Below are positions 44,261 through 54,314 of a stretch of 64,000 bases of DNA, piece after piece. The DNA lies in contig NZ_AP024819.1 of NCBI RefSeq assembly GCF_019703325.1, positions 62,001 to 126,000 on the forward strand, written 5' to 3'. How positions within the stretch are numbered: position 1 is the first letter of the stretch; every line of letters starts with the position of its first letter. The DNA is from Helicobacter sp. NHP19-012 (lineage in GTDB: Bacteria > Campylobacterota > Campylobacteria > Campylobacterales > Helicobacteraceae). The notes below the pieces were generated by a model. The model was not told the origin of the DNA. It was given only the letters and a program-made list of their open reading frames with translations, and did no database searches. The translations under genes and the position numbers were made by a program.

Positions 44261-45442
44261 TTAGGGCTTATTTTGCCCTCCTTCAAGTCTGCTGACCCGA
44301 TCTTCGAGCTCTTGCAGTTTGTGCTCGCAGTTGTTGAGCCTTGCGTTGATGAAGTCCGCCACTCCTTGTTTGGGTGCTTGGGTGCTTGGCTCTTCAAATT
44401 GATCGGGGCTATTTTGGGTGTTAGGGACACTTTCTTCTTTGCCCTTGAATAGGCTCAAGAGCACACCCGCTCCCAGCACGCCTAGCACGATGTAAAGGCT
44501 GATGGTGGGGCTAATGTCCACACCCACGCCAAAGAGCTGATCGGTGGCGGCTAAGATGAGTTTTAAGCTGATGAAGGCTAAAACCACAATCACGCTTTTT
44601 TCTAGGTAGATCAAATGCCCTTTGAGCACCTCAAGCACAAAATACAAACTTCTAAGCCCCAAAATGGCAAACATCATCGCACTATAAATAATCAAGGGCT
44701 CTTTACTCACGGCAATCACCGCCGGCACACTATCAAAGGCAAACATCACATCGCTAAGTTCAATCACCGCAAGGCATAAAAACAAAGGCGTGGCGATAAT
44801 CTTAGCCTTGGCAAAGGCGCTTTGGTGGTGCAGCGCGCTTGCCTCCTGCCCCTTTAAATCTTGTTCTAAAGTGCTTAATTGCTCTTTTTTGATGAAAAAA
44901 TCATGCCCGACTAGCTTAGGATAGACGGGGAAAAACTTATAAACAAGGCGGTAGGCTAGGTGTTTGGAGTAGTCCTCTTCGCCCTCGCTCTCCTCTTTAT
45001 CTTGGTTTTTCACCATCACCACACAGCTATAGCCCACCAGCAAGCCAAAGATAATTTCTACATAGGCGGATAGGTGCATAAGACCACTGCCCACCAGCAC
45101 AAAAATGAGCCTAAAGACGATCGCCCCGATGATGCCATAGTAAAGCACTCTATGGCGGTAAATCTCGGGTACTTTAAACCACGCAAAAATCGCCATCATC
45201 ACAAAGAGATTATCCACAGACAAGGCTTTTTCTAACACATAGCCCGTTAAAAAGAGCGACATACTAACAGAGCCGTCATGCCAATACAAATAGGCAGCAA
45301 AGAGCAGGGCGGTGGCGACCCAAAAGAGCGACCACCCTATGGCACTTTTTAGCCCCATAGCCTTGTCTTGGCTGTGTGCCTTAAAGTCAATCAACAACGC
45401 CAAAGCCATGAAAAGCAAGAAAACGATTAAATCAAGCCCCAT
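44261..45442 (-). CDS. TerC-family integral membrane protein with soluble C-terminal tail
   Basis: A 393-residue transporter-like protein with about eight membrane helices and both acidic TerC signatures: EKALSVDNLFVMMAI near residue 70 and ELSDVMFAFDSVPAVIAVSK near 230. TerC/Alx proteins take part in manganese or other metal-ion homeostasis and tellurite resistance. After the last helix, about 70 cytoplasmic residues follow, ending in a coiled coil (NARLNNCEHKLQELEDRVSR), which is unusual. The start abuts ttcA (no gap), so both are cotranscribed. Confidence 0.85.
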   Translation of the reverse strand: MGLDLIVFLLFMALALLIDFKAHSQDKAMGLKSAIGWSLFWVATALLFAAYLYWHDGSVSMSLFLTGYVLEKALSVDNLFVMMAIFAWFKVPEIYRHRVLYYGIIGAIVFRLIFVLVGSGLMHLSAYVEIIFGLLVGYSCVVMVKNQDKEESEGEEDYSKHLAYRLVYKFFPVYPKLVGHDFFIKKEQLSTLEQDLKGQEASALHHQSAFAKAKIIATPLFLCLAVIELSDVMFAFDSVPAVIAVSKEPLIIYSAMMFAILGLRSLYFVLEVLKGHLIYLEKSVIVVLAFISLKLILAATDQLFGVGVDISPTISLYIVLGVLGAGVLLSLFKGKEESVPNTQNSPDQFEEPSTQAPKQGVADFINARLNNCEHKLQELEDRVSRLEGGQNKP

Positions 45443-46210
45443 TTACGCCCCCTGTGCGTCCAAAAAGGCGTGATCGCTAAAGCTATTGGCGTGCAAGTTG
45501 CAAAAGGCGTTTTTGAGCGATGTAAAAAGACGAGGGTTGTTCTGCTCCATTTCTTTTAAAAAATTCTTAGTAGCAAGCCGTGCAATGGGGGGCTTGTCCG
45601 AGTCGGGTTGTTTAGCCGGGCAGTTGCAATCGGGGGCGGTGGGGATGTTTTGGGATTTGACAAAGTCGATGCTTTGGCGTTCTCTTATGTGGATTAAAGG
45701 GCGGATCACAAATAGCCCATTTTCTGCCTTATAAATGGGGGGCATGCTACGCAAACTGCCGTTGTAAGTGAAGTTCATGAAAAAACTCTCCACAGCATCG
45801 TCTAAATGGTGGGCGATGGCAAGTTTGTTAAAGCCATTCTCTAAGGCGTAATTATAAAGCACCCCACGGCGCATACGCGAGCAGAAACTGCAGTAAGAGC
45901 TTTGCTCCCGCCGTTTCTCTCTAATCGTTTGGGCGATGTTGGTGTGTAGGATTTCATGGGGGATGTTTTGTTCAGCACAGAGCTTAGTAAGCCACGCCAA
46001 ATCTTCATTCAGCCCATAATGCACGGTGGTGGCTTTAAAACTGAAGTCAAAGGGGGCATGCGCTTGCATGCGTGCTAGAATGCAAGAGAGCAAAATCGAA
46101 TCCTTGCCCCCACTAAGCCCCACAAGCACTTTATCGCCTTCGCTGATGAGATTGTAAGCGGCGTTTGTACGCCCCACGACATTTAAGATTTTTTTACTGA
46201 TTGTGTACAT
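45443..46210 (-). CDS. ttcA: tRNA 2-thiocytidine-32 synthetase TtcA-like protein
   Basis: A 255-residue PP-loop ATPase that thiolates C32 of some tRNAs. The PP-loop VGLSGGKDSILLSCIL is near residue 30, the [Fe-S] cysteine pair is CSFCSRMRRG near 106, and a further cysteine lies in CNCPAKQPDSD near 197, the standard TtcA pattern. Length fits. Own TATAAT upstream at 46263-46268. Counterpart of HP1182. Confidence 0.88.
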   Translation of the reverse strand: MYTISKKILNVVGRTNAAYNLISEGDKVLVGLSGGKDSILLSCILARMQAHAPFDFSFKATTVHYGLNEDLAWLTKLCAEQNIPHEILHTNIAQTIREKRREQSSYCSFCSRMRRGVLYNYALENGFNKLAIAHHLDDAVESFFMNFTYNGSLRSMPPIYKAENGLFVIRPLIHIRERQSIDFVKSQNIPTAPDCNCPAKQPDSDKPPIARLATKNFLKEMEQNNPRLFTSLKNAFCNLHANSFSDHAFLDAQGA

Positions 46211-46262
46211 TGGCTGTCCCTATCAATGGTTTGCACCGCAAAGTATGGGGCAAGAAAGGGGT

Positions 46263-46268
46263 ATTATA
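46263..46268 (-). promoter_or_regulatory. -10 box (TATAAT) of ttcA-terC
   Basis: Perfect TATAAT on the minus strand about 53 bases before the ttcA start codon. Confidence 0.5.
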
Positions 46269-46333
46269 GCACAAAACGACACACTTACCTCCATTTATCC
46301 TCTTGCCAAAAGTTAGGATTAATGAAAATATGC

Positions 46334-46365
46334 TTTAATAGTTGGGTTTAATAGTTGGGTTTAAT
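46334..46365 (+). repeat. Two and a half copies of a 13-bp tandem repeat before nuoA
   Basis: TTTAATAGTTGGG occurs twice in direct tandem (46334-46346, 46347-46359) and continues with TTTAAT. It lies in the 5' region of the nuo operon, 34 bases before the chosen nuoA start. It could be a regulator site or a slippage product; copy number may vary between strains. Confidence 0.6.
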
Positions 46366-46398
46366 GCTTTGGTTTATCTTAGTTTGTGGGAGATGACG

Positions 46399-46791
46399 AT
46401 GGGCGTAGAAAATGTCGCCGAGCACCCCTACTTTGGGGCGTTTGTTTTACTAGTCTTTAGTTTTCTAGTCTTTAATTGGACTTTGCGGATACAAAGGTTC
46501 ATCAGCCGCAAGTTGGCGCGCAAGCAAAACGAGAAGTTAAAACTTGCCGCCTATGAGTGCGGTCCGCTCGCTTTAAAGCAACAAAACCGCTTGAGCCACC
46601 AATTCTATGCGATGGCGGTGTTGTTCATCCTCTTTGATGTGGAGATTGTGTTTATGTTCCCTTGGGCTTTGGATTTTAAAGAATTGGGCTTTTTGGGCTT
46701 TTTTGAGATGGCAAGTTTTATTTTCTTGTTGGTGGTGGGCTTTGTTTATGCCCTAAAGAGAGGAGCGCTAGAATGGCACAGCATGCAGTGA
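46399..46791 (+). CDS. nuoA: NADH-quinone oxidoreductase subunit A
   Basis: About 130 residues, three membrane helices, with the family's [20 protein letters not shown] and [11 protein letters not shown]. The ATG at 46399 ([15 protein letters not shown]) is preferred because GGGAG sits 6 bases ahead; in-frame alternatives lie at 46393 and 46342. First gene of a 14-gene complex I operon continuing to nuoN. Overlaps nuoB by 19 bases. Confidence 0.9.
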   Translation: MGVENVAEHPYFGAFVLLVFSFLVFNWTLRIQRFISRKLARKQNEKLKLAAYECGPLALKQQNRLSHQFYAMAVLFILFDVEIVFMFPWALDFKELGFLGFFEMASFIFLLVVGFVYALKRGALEWHSMQ

Positions 46792-47282
46792 GTTATTTAA
46801 AAAACGGGGGGCTACCCATTGCCTTGACAACGCTAGATAAGTTGTTGAATTGGGGGCGTAGCAACTCATTATGGCCTTTGACTTATGGGCTGGCGTGCTG
46901 TGCGATTGAGATGATGGCAACGGGGGGTTCGCGTTTTGACTTTGATCGCTTTGGCACGATCTTTAGGGCTTCGCCTAGACAATCGGATGTGATGATTATC
47001 GCTGGCACGCTTACCAAAAAGCACGCCGAATTTACAAGGCGGCTTTACGACCAAATGCCCGAGCCTAAATGGGTGATCTCTATGGGCTCTTGTGCCAACA
47101 CGGGGGGGATGTTTAACACTTACGCCACCGTGCAGGGGGTGGATCGGGTGATCCCTGTGGATATTTACCTGCCCGGCTGTGCCCCCCGCCCTGAAACCCT
47201 GCAATACGCCTTAATGGTGCTGCAGGATAAAATCCGCCGCCAAAAGGCGTTGCCTGAAACCAACACGAAACGCTTAGTCTAA
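46773..47282 (+). CDS. nuoB: NADH-quinone oxidoreductase subunit B (N2 cluster)
   Basis: 169 residues of the hydrophilic arm that hold the terminal [4Fe-4S] cluster N2. Cluster cysteines are in [27 protein letters not shown] and [10 protein letters not shown]. Overlaps nuoA and is separated by 9 bases from nuoC. Confidence 0.96.
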   Translation: MAQHAVSYLKNGGLPIALTTLDKLLNWGRSNSLWPLTYGLACCAIEMMATGGSRFDFDRFGTIFRASPRQSDVMIIAGTLTKKHAEFTRRLYDQMPEPKWVISMGSCANTGGMFNTYATVQGVDRVIPVDIYLPGCAPRPETLQYALMVLQDKIRRQKALPETNTKRLV

Positions 47283-47291
47283 AGGCTTCAT

Positions 47292-48089
47292 ATGGTTAGA
47301 AAACAACGCCCTAACGCCAATATCCAAAAGCAAGTCCATTACTCCGATCGCTTCTATGTCGTGCCTAAAACGCCCAAAGTTGCCATTATCGGCTCGCCCT
47401 ATGAAGTGATTTACAACCATATCAGCTACTACCACAAGGTGCTAGCAAGCTTCATTGAGCTAGGCACAGCGGTGTTTGTGATCGAAGTTAGCGAAGTGGA
47501 TAAAGTCGCTGAACGATTAAAGAATTTGGGCTATGAATCTTTAAGCGAAATGAGTGCGATCGACTTTTTAGAAAAAAGGGGGGAGTTTGAGCTGTTTTAT
47601 CAGTTTTTATCCTACCTGCCCGGCTATGCCACCAAACGCCGATTACGCCTAAAAGCGGTGTTGAAAAAAGGCGACAACCCCCCCACTTTAAGCCACTTAT
47701 ACCGCTCGGCTGTGTGGAGCGAAAGGGAGGCATATGACATGTTTGGCATTGTCTTTGAGGGGCATAAACATTTAAAACGCATTTTAATGCCCGATGATTG
47801 GGTGGGACACCCCCTTTTAAAATCCTATCCGCTCAAAGGCGATGAACATGCCGCATGGTATGAGGTGGATAAGATTTTTGGCAAAGAGTATAGAGAAATC
47901 ATAGGTCCTGAGCAAAGGGATAGTGCAAGGGTAGATGAAAAGGACACCTTCAACTTCTCTAAAGTGGGGCACACGCAAGAAAAAGGCTTGCCCCTAGAGG
48001 ACAAGGCGGGCAAATACGCCTTTGAAAAGTCGGCGTTCGTCAAAGACCTACACAGCCAAGAGCCCACAGAGTTAAAGGATCGCCCCTAA
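47292..48089 (+). CDS. nuoC: NADH-quinone oxidoreductase subunit C
   Basis: 265 residues of the peripheral arm. Recognised by the conserved [20 protein letters not shown] and [13 protein letters not shown] segment (here [20 protein letters not shown]). A charged C-terminal extension of about 60 residues follows the core. Its stop and the nuoD start share one base (TAATG). Confidence 0.94.
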   Translation: MVRKQRPNANIQKQVHYSDRFYVVPKTPKVAIIGSPYEVIYNHISYYHKVLASFIELGTAVFVIEVSEVDKVAERLKNLGYESLSEMSAIDFLEKRGEFELFYQFLSYLPGYATKRRLRLKAVLKKGDNPPTLSHLYRSAVWSEREAYDMFGIVFEGHKHLKRILMPDDWVGHPLLKSYPLKGDEHAAWYEVDKIFGKEYREIIGPEQRDSARVDEKDTFNFSKVGHTQEKGLPLEDKAGKYAFEKSAFVKDLHSQEPTELKDRP

Positions 48090-49318
48090 TGGCACAGATT
48101 TTCACCAAACTCAAACCGCAATTTGAAAATGTCTTGTTTGAGAGAGACGATAAGCAAATGGTGATTAACTTTGGTCCCCAACACCCGTCTTCACACGGGC
48201 AGTTGCGTCTCATTTTAGAGCTAGAGGGCGAGAAAATCACCAAAGCCACACCCGAGATCGGCTACTTGCATCGAGGCTGTGAAAAGCTGGGCGAGAACAT
48301 GACCTATAACGAGTATATGCCCACCACCGACCGCCTAGACTACACTTCTTCTACGAGCAATAACTACGCTTTCGCCCATGCGGTAGAGATGCTTTTAGGC
48401 GTTACAATCCCTAGGCGTGCCCAAGTGATCCGCACTTTGCTTTTAGAGCTTAATCGTGTGATCTCGCACATTTTCTTTTTAAGCGTGCATGCCTTAGATG
48501 TCGGGGCGATGTCTGTGTTCTTGTATTGCTTTAAAACCCGTGAATATGGGCTAGATTTGATGGAGGATTATTGTGGGGCAAGGCTTACGCATAATGCCAT
48601 TAGGATCGGGGGCGTGCCCTTAGACTTGCCACCTAACTGGCTTGAGGGGCTTAAAAAATTCATGCAAGAAGTGAGGGATTTGCATAAACTTGTGGGCGGC
48701 TTGTTAGATAGCAACCGCATTTGGAAAGCCCGCTTAGAAAATGTCGGCACAATCACCAAAGAGCAAGCCAAATCGTGGGGGGCGAGTGGGATCATGTTAA
48801 GGGGCACTGGGATCGCCTATGATGTGCGTAAAGAAGAGCCCTATGAGCTTTACCCTGAGCTAGACTTTGACATACCCGTAGGCAATTATGGGGATAGTTA
48901 CGATCGCTACCAACTCTACATGCTTGAGATTTTAGAGTCCTTACGCATTTTAGAGCAATTAATCCCCATGTACGCCCCCACAGAGCCTAGCATAATGGCA
49001 CATGCCCCGCAATACTTCAGCGCCCCCAAAGAGGACATCATGAGCCAAAATTACGCCTTAATGCAACACTTCGTCCTAGTAACGCAAGGCATGCGTCCGC
49101 CAAGAGGCGAGGTGTATGCCCCCACCGAGTCGCCCAAAGGCGAATTAGGCTTTTTTATCCACTCACAGGGCGAGCCCTACCCCTACCGCTTAAAAATCCG
49201 TGCCCCGAGCTTTTTTCACATAGGCTCGATGCAAGATATTTTAGTGGGGCAGTATCTAGCAGACGCTGTAACGATCATTGGCTCAAGCAATGCCGTCTTT
49301 GGGGAGGTGGATCGATGA
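48089..49318 (+). CDS. nuoD: NADH-quinone oxidoreductase subunit D
   Basis: 409 residues, the quinone-site subunit. The N-terminal [36 protein letters not shown] and the C-terminal [19 protein letters not shown] are all typical. Translationally coupled to nuoC and, by a 4-base ATGA overlap, to the next small gene. Confidence 0.97.
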   Translation: MAQIFTKLKPQFENVLFERDDKQMVINFGPQHPSSHGQLRLILELEGEKITKATPEIGYLHRGCEKLGENMTYNEYMPTTDRLDYTSSTSNNYAFAHAVEMLLGVTIPRRAQVIRTLLLELNRVISHIFFLSVHALDVGAMSVFLYCFKTREYGLDLMEDYCGARLTHNAIRIGGVPLDLPPNWLEGLKKFMQEVRDLHKLVGGLLDSNRIWKARLENVGTITKEQAKSWGASGIMLRGTGIAYDVRKEEPYELYPELDFDIPVGNYGDSYDRYQLYMLEILESLRILEQLIPMYAPTEPSIMAHAPQYFSAPKEDIMSQNYALMQHFVLVTQGMRPPRGEVYAPTESPKGELGFFIHSQGEPYPYRLKIRAPSFFHIGSMQDILVGQYLADAVTIIGSSNAVFGEVDR

Positions 49319-49569
49319 AACGCTTTGACTTGAGGCATTTAAGAAATGAGCCTAATAGTGCTGTGATTGAGCGTATGGGGGCAATTTTAGATCAGAGTGT
49401 ACGTCCCGGGGAGGTGGCGATTTTCATGTTTGAAGTGGTGGATTTTGGCATTGTGGAGCAGAGTGCAGAGGCGATTAGAGATCGGGGGGATATTTTGATG
49501 AACTCATTGCGTTTTAATCGGGTGGATTGGACTTTAGTGGTGAAAAGGGCAAATGCATGCCAAGCATAG
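49315..49569 (+). CDS. Small subunit at the NuoE position (HP1264-like)
   Basis: 84 residues with no cysteine-rich [2Fe-2S] motif, so it is not a classical NuoE. H. pylori and Campylobacter have a similarly small protein (HP1264) in this position, thought to replace part of the NADH-binding module. Here it starts inside nuoD and its end overlaps nuoG by 13 bases; no HP1265-like gene follows. It probably helps dock an electron donor other than NADH; this is inference. Confidence 0.75.
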   Translation: MKRFDLRHLRNEPNSAVIERMGAILDQSVRPGEVAIFMFEVVDFGIVEQSAEAIRDRGDILMNSLRFNRVDWTLVVKRANACQA

Positions 49570-51943
49570 AAATAGACGGGCAACAAGTAGAATTTAGCGA
49601 GGGGCAGACAGTCCTAGAGGCGGCACGAAGTGCTGGGGTGTATATCCCTGCCATTTGCTATTTGAGCGGGTGCTCGCCCACGGTGGCTTGCAAAATGTGC
49701 ATGGTAGAGGTGGAGGGCAAGAGGGTGTATGCGTGCAACACCAAGCCCAAAGCCAACACCAAAGTCGCCACAATGACGCCCACTTTAGTGGCAGAACGCC
49801 AAATGATCATGCAAACCTACGATGTCAATCACCCCCTAGAGTGTGGGGTGTGCGACAAAAGCGGGGAGTGCGAACTGCAAGACATGACACACCGCACCCT
49901 AGTGGATCGGCAACCCTTTAGCGTGAGGGACAATTTAAAGCCCTTCGCCTTTTGGGCACAAGCGTCTTACGACCCGAATTTATGCATCATGTGCGAACGC
50001 TGTGTTACCACTTGTAGCGACAACATAGGCGATAGCAATTTAAAGGCAAGCAAGGCGAATTTACACGCCCCCGACAAATTCAAAGAGAGCATGCCTAAAG
50101 ACCCCTTTAGCGTGTGGAGCCGCAAACAAAAGGGCATGATCGCCTTCGTGGGCGACACGCCTTGCTATGATTGTGGGGAGTGTATCGCCGTGTGCCCGGT
50201 GGGGGCGATTGTCTATAAGGACTTTAGCTACAAAGCCAATGCGTGGGAGTTAAAGCACATCGATTCGACTTGCATGCATTGTGCGGCAGGGTGCTTATTG
50301 GATTATCAAGTCCGCCATTTTGACACTTTGGGCGAAGAGCAAAAATCTTTAGAGTCGGCAACGACTTTTACCACAACCCCATTTGTGGGGCTGGACGCTT
50401 TGCTTTTGATTTGCACGCTTCAAGGGGGGGGAGTCGCAACATAGAGCAAGCGGTGCAGAAGTTTAAAGAGGCAAAGGCAGTGTATATCGGGGGGGACATG
50501 ACAAATGAAGAGGCGTATTTGTTGGAGCAAATGCGTCAAATTTGTGGTTTTAGCCTGCATAACGATAAACTTTACGCTTACCAAGAGTTTTTAAAGACTT
50601 TTAGCCCCACGCCCCACGACTTAAAAGATTTAAAAAGCTCTAATTGTGTGCTAAGTTTGGGCTCAAGGCTAAAAAATGAAAACCCCCTACTTAGATATGC
50701 CATCGCCAACGCCTTAAAGGTGAATAAAGGCACGAGCCTTATTTACGCCCACCCCCTAGAGGACATGGCGGTAGAGAAAATCAGCCGTAGCGTGGTGAGC
50801 GTGTGCCACGCTGTGGGGGCGGAGGAGATCATTTTAGGGGCGTTTTTAATGGCTCTAGGCATTAATAGCCCGAGCTTAGAAAGTTTAAAGGCGAGTGCTA
50901 TTATCGAGCCTGAGCCTGGGCCTGGGCCTGAGCCTACAGAAGTCGCAGAGGGTGCAGCAAAGCCCGAGCCCAAAAAAGCCGAGCCCATACCCCCCGTGTA
51001 TGCCATGCTAGAGGGCGTTAAATTAGACAGCCCCACCTATGAGAAAATCAAAGCCCTTATAGAAAAAGCCCCTAGCATAGCTCTTTTAATCGGGCCTGAG
51101 ATTTACGCCCACCCCAAAGCTAAAAACATCGCTTTAATGCTGCAAGAAGCAAGCAAATTAGACAAACTCAAAATCTTTTTAATCCCCCCCACAAGCAACG
51201 CTTTAGGCATTGTGTCGCTTTGCACTTTAGAAAAGGACAGCAAAGCTAGCCCTAGTGTGGGGGTGCGGACTAAAGGGGATTTTGTGATCGATAGCGATTG
51301 CGTGGATAGCAATAAAGTCGCCCAAAGCCCCGTGGATTTTATTTTGCCTAGCTTCAACCAAATGGAGGCGAGCATGGTAAATTTAGAGGGGCGGGTGTTA
51401 CCTTTACGCCCCGCTTTAGCCTATGAGGGGCTAGACTTTGCCGACATTGCCCAGCATTTTGGCTTTTATGGCGAAACGCTAGCCGAATACACCCACGAAT
51501 TGCCTACAGAAAAGGGCTTTTTAGGCGTGGCGTATGATGATTTGACAAACTTTTACGCCAATGACAAGAGCAACCACAGGGGCTATAAACTTAACACAAG
51601 CCCCAAAGAAAGCACAGAAGAAAGCCAAGCCATAACCCCCCTAGAAAGTGCCCTAGAGTTCAACGCCTATTTGCAATTTGCCGAAACGCAGTTTAACACC
51701 CACACTCTAAAGAGCCAAAATCTACAGCTCAAAGAGGGCATTTACACTTCTAAGGCACATTTAGAGAGTTTGGGGCTAGAGGAGGGCACAACCATTAGCC
51801 TAAAAAGAGAGGGGCATACACTCACAGGCAAGGTGTATATCGATCACAGCCTAAAAAGCAGCGTGTTTATGGCAAGCCCTAGCCTAGACACTGAAGGGGT
51901 GTTTGCTAGCCCCTTTGAAACTTTAGAGTGGGAGCGTGCATGA
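49557..51943 (+). CDS. nuoG: NADH-quinone oxidoreductase subunit G, frame broken at a G8 tract
   Basis: Iron-sulfur subunit of the peripheral arm. ATG at 49557 ([13 protein letters not shown]) is the start. The first ~290 residues carry a [2Fe-2S] ferredoxin domain (CYLSGCSPTVACKMCM), the His/Cys N3 motif (HPLECGVCDKSGECELQD), ferredoxin-like clusters (CIMCERCVTTC, CYDCGECIAVCPVGA) and CMHCAAGCLLDYQV. At the G8 run (50424-50431) the frame ends at a TAG (50442-50444). The rest (SRNIEQAVQKFKEAKAVYIG ... to the molybdopterin-type domain) is open one frame over. The whole span is one base short of 796 codons; G9 would restore it. A Pro/Glu linker (EPEPGPGPEPTEV) lies in the second part. H. pylori NuoG is slightly longer (about 844). 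Confidence 0.9.
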
Positions 51944-52932
51944 GTGCTGAAATTGTAGAAACCATCATTAAAATCTTAGTGGTGGTGCTAGTGTTCTCTG
52001 GGCTAGGGGCGTTTGGGACTTATTTAGAACGCAAAGTCTTGGCTTATTTTCAAAGGCGTTTAGGCCCTACTTATGTGGGCCCCTTTGGGCTGTTACAAGT
52101 GATCGCCGATGCGATCAAGCTTTTCACCAAAGAGGACATTATCCCCCAACATGCCAACCGCTTGATTTTCTCTATCGCTCCCGTGATTGCGATGGTGAGT
52201 GCCTTTGTGAGCATGGCACCCATCCCTTTCTTTGGCGACTTTAAAGTCTTCGGGCACACCATTAAGCCCATCATCTCCGACATTAATGTCGGGCTTTTGT
52301 TTTTCTTAGCGGTGGGCTCAGCGAGCATTTACGCCCCCCTTTTAGCCGGGCTTGCGTCTAACAGCAAGTATTCTTTAATCGGGGCGGCAAGGGCGACCAT
52401 ACAGCTTTTAAGCTTTGAAGTGGTGAGTACTTTAACGATTTTAGCCCCTATTATGGTAGTAGGCTCGCTCTCTTTAGTAGAAATCAACCAATACCAAGAG
52501 GGGGGCATGTTGCACTGGTTAGTGTTTAAACAGCCCTTAGCCTTCTTTTTATTCTTAATTTCTAGCTATGCCGAGTTAAACCGCACCCCTTTCGACTTAC
52601 TAGAGCACGAGGCGGAGATCGTGGCGGGCTTTTGCACGGAGTATAGTGGCTTGCGTTGGGGCATGTTTTTCTTAGCCGAATACGCCCATTTATTCGCCTT
52701 TTGCTTTGTGATTTCTCTCATTTTCTTTGGGGGTTACAATGCGTGGGGCTTTATCCCGGGGGGGATTGCAATTTTGATTAAAGTCTGTTTCTTTGTGTTT
52801 TTATCCATGTGGGCGCGAGCGACCTTCCCCCATGTCCGCCCCGACCAGCTCATGCGTTTGTGTTGGAAGATCATGCTCCCTTTAGCCCTAGTCAATATCC
52901 TAGCCACTGGGCTAGTCATTTTACTTTTTTAA
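51940..52932 (+). CDS. nuoH: NADH-quinone oxidoreductase subunit H
   Basis: 330 residues with eight membrane helices, the membrane subunit next to the quinone site. Conserved [36 protein letters not shown] and [20 protein letters not shown]. Start ATG at 51940 overlaps the nuoG stop by 4 bases (ATGA); a start four codons earlier would lie inside nuoG. Confidence 0.96.
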   Translation: MSAEIVETIIKILVVVLVFSGLGAFGTYLERKVLAYFQRRLGPTYVGPFGLLQVIADAIKLFTKEDIIPQHANRLIFSIAPVIAMVSAFVSMAPIPFFGDFKVFGHTIKPIISDINVGLLFFLAVGSASIYAPLLAGLASNSKYSLIGAARATIQLLSFEVVSTLTILAPIMVVGSLSLVEINQYQEGGMLHWLVFKQPLAFFLFLISSYAELNRTPFDLLEHEAEIVAGFCTEYSGLRWGMFFLAEYAHLFAFCFVISLIFFGGYNAWGFIPGGIAILIKVCFFVFLSMWARATFPHVRPDQLMRLCWKIMLPLALVNILATGLVILLF

Positions 52933-52942
52933 GGAGGTGCTT

Positions 52943-53797
52943 GTGGGACAAAACTACAAGTGGCTAGACCCCAAGAAGCCAAGCCCCAAACTCTTAGACA
53001 CGCTCAAAACCAGCTTTGGGCTAGAGTTGTTTAAGGGCTTGGGGCTCACCATTAAAGAGTTTTTCAGCAAAGAAGTTACCATACACTACCCTATGGAGGT
53101 GTTGCCCTTAAGCCCTAGATATAGGGCAGTGCATCACCTACAAAGGCTTTTGGAGTCGGGCAGTGAGCGGTGTATCGGCTGTGGATTGTGTGAAAAGATT
53201 TGCACGAGTAATTGCATCCGTATCATCACCCACAAGGGCGAGGACGAGAGAAAATACATAGACAGCTACACCATCAATTTAGGACGCTGCATTTATTGCG
53301 GCTTGTGTGCGGAGGTTTGCCCCGAGCTTGCCATTGTGATGGGGCAACGCTTTGAAAACAGCAGCGTGCAACGCTCCCAATTTGGAGGCAAGGCAGAGTT
53401 TCTAACCGACATAGAAAGTGCCAAAAACCATACCCACCAAGAGTTCATGGGCTTTGGTGCGCCTAGCACAAACGCTAATGAACGCTTAGCCCAAACCCCC
53501 CTAGATTACGCCCTAAAAGAAGAGAAAGAAGAAGAGACCAAAGATGAGGGCAAAAAAGAGGAGGCTAAAAAAACAAAAGAAGCCAAAGAGGTAAAAGAAG
53601 TGAAGGGAGAGGTAAAAGGGGAGGCTGAGGCTAAAGGCGTGCAAGAGAAAAAAGAGGGGGTAAAAGAGACGAAGGAAGCTGGAGCTAAAGAGGCAAAAGA
53701 GGCACAAGCCACTAAAGAAGCACAAGAGACACAAGAGAATAAAGAGGGGGCAACAGAGGGTAAAGAGAAAAAAGAGAAGGAGGAGAGCCATGCTTGA
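52943..53797 (+). CDS. nuoI: NADH-quinone oxidoreductase subunit I with Lys/Glu-rich tail
   Basis: 284 residues. The core (1-190) has the two [4Fe-4S] motifs [15 protein letters not shown] and [15 protein letters not shown] that carry electrons to NuoB. From about residue 190 on, some 90 residues consist almost only of Lys, Glu, Ala, Thr and Val ([20 protein letters not shown]), predicted helical or disordered; H. pylori NuoI is about 220 residues in all. GTG at 52943 is preferred since AAGGAGG precedes it by 5 bases; another GTG at 52937 overlaps that site. Confidence 0.93.
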   Translation: MGQNYKWLDPKKPSPKLLDTLKTSFGLELFKGLGLTIKEFFSKEVTIHYPMEVLPLSPRYRAVHHLQRLLESGSERCIGCGLCEKICTSNCIRIITHKGEDERKYIDSYTINLGRCIYCGLCAEVCPELAIVMGQRFENSSVQRSQFGGKAEFLTDIESAKNHTHQEFMGFGAPSTNANERLAQTPLDYALKEEKEEETKDEGKKEEAKKTKEAKEVKEVKGEVKGEAEAKGVQEKKEGVKETKEAGAKEAKEAQATKEAQETQENKEGATEGKEKKEKEESHA

Positions 53798-54314
53798 AAC
53801 CCTTGCCTTTTACTTCTTCGCCGCTTTGACTTTAGGCATGGCGTTTGTGGTGGTAACAACCACAAACATTTTATACGCCATGACTTCGCTAGCAGCGGCT
53901 ATGGTGTTTGTGTCTGCCTTTTTCTTTCTCTTGGACGCGGAGTTTTTAGGCGTGGTGCAAATCTTAGTCTATGTGGGGGCGGTGGTGGTGATGTATGCCT
54001 TTGGCATGCTCTTTTTGAATGCGTCCAAAGAGGTGCAAGAGAGAAAACACGCCCCTAAAATCCCTGCCCTGCTTGCCATTGCCCTAGCCCTAGTGCTGGT
54101 GGCACTTTTAGGCGCGCCCTTTATCTCGCATTACGCCCACAGCCTACAAGAGAGCTTAAACCCCGACTTAAACACTTCAAACACCAAGCTCATTGGGTAT
54201 GTGCTTTTCACTAAATACCTAGTCGCCTTTGAAGTGGGGGCGTTCATGCTCTTAGTCGCCCTAGTCGGGGCGATGGCAAGTGCCCTTAAAAAAAGCCCTA
54301 CAAAGGATCGTTGA
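53790..54314 (+). CDS. nuoJ: NADH-quinone oxidoreductase subunit J
   Basis: 174 residues with five membrane helices. [20 protein letters not shown] with its conserved VYVGAV and the final helix [18 protein letters not shown] identify it. Starts inside the nuoI end and shares its stop with the nuoK start (TGATG). Confidence 0.95.
   Translation: MLETLAFYFFAALTLGMAFVVVTTTNILYAMTSLAAAMVFVSAFFFLLDAEFLGVVQILVYVGAVVVMYAFGMLFLNASKEVQERKHAPKIPALLAIALALVLVALLGAPFISHYAHSLQESLNPDLNTSNTKLIGYVLFTKYLVAFEVGAFMLLVALVGAMASALKKSPTKDR

Noticed and set aside
53506..53865. Ser/Phe/Leu-rich open frames on the minus strand opposite the NuoI tail
   Set aside because: These are the reverse complement of the low-complexity Lys/Glu codons and have no signals of translation.
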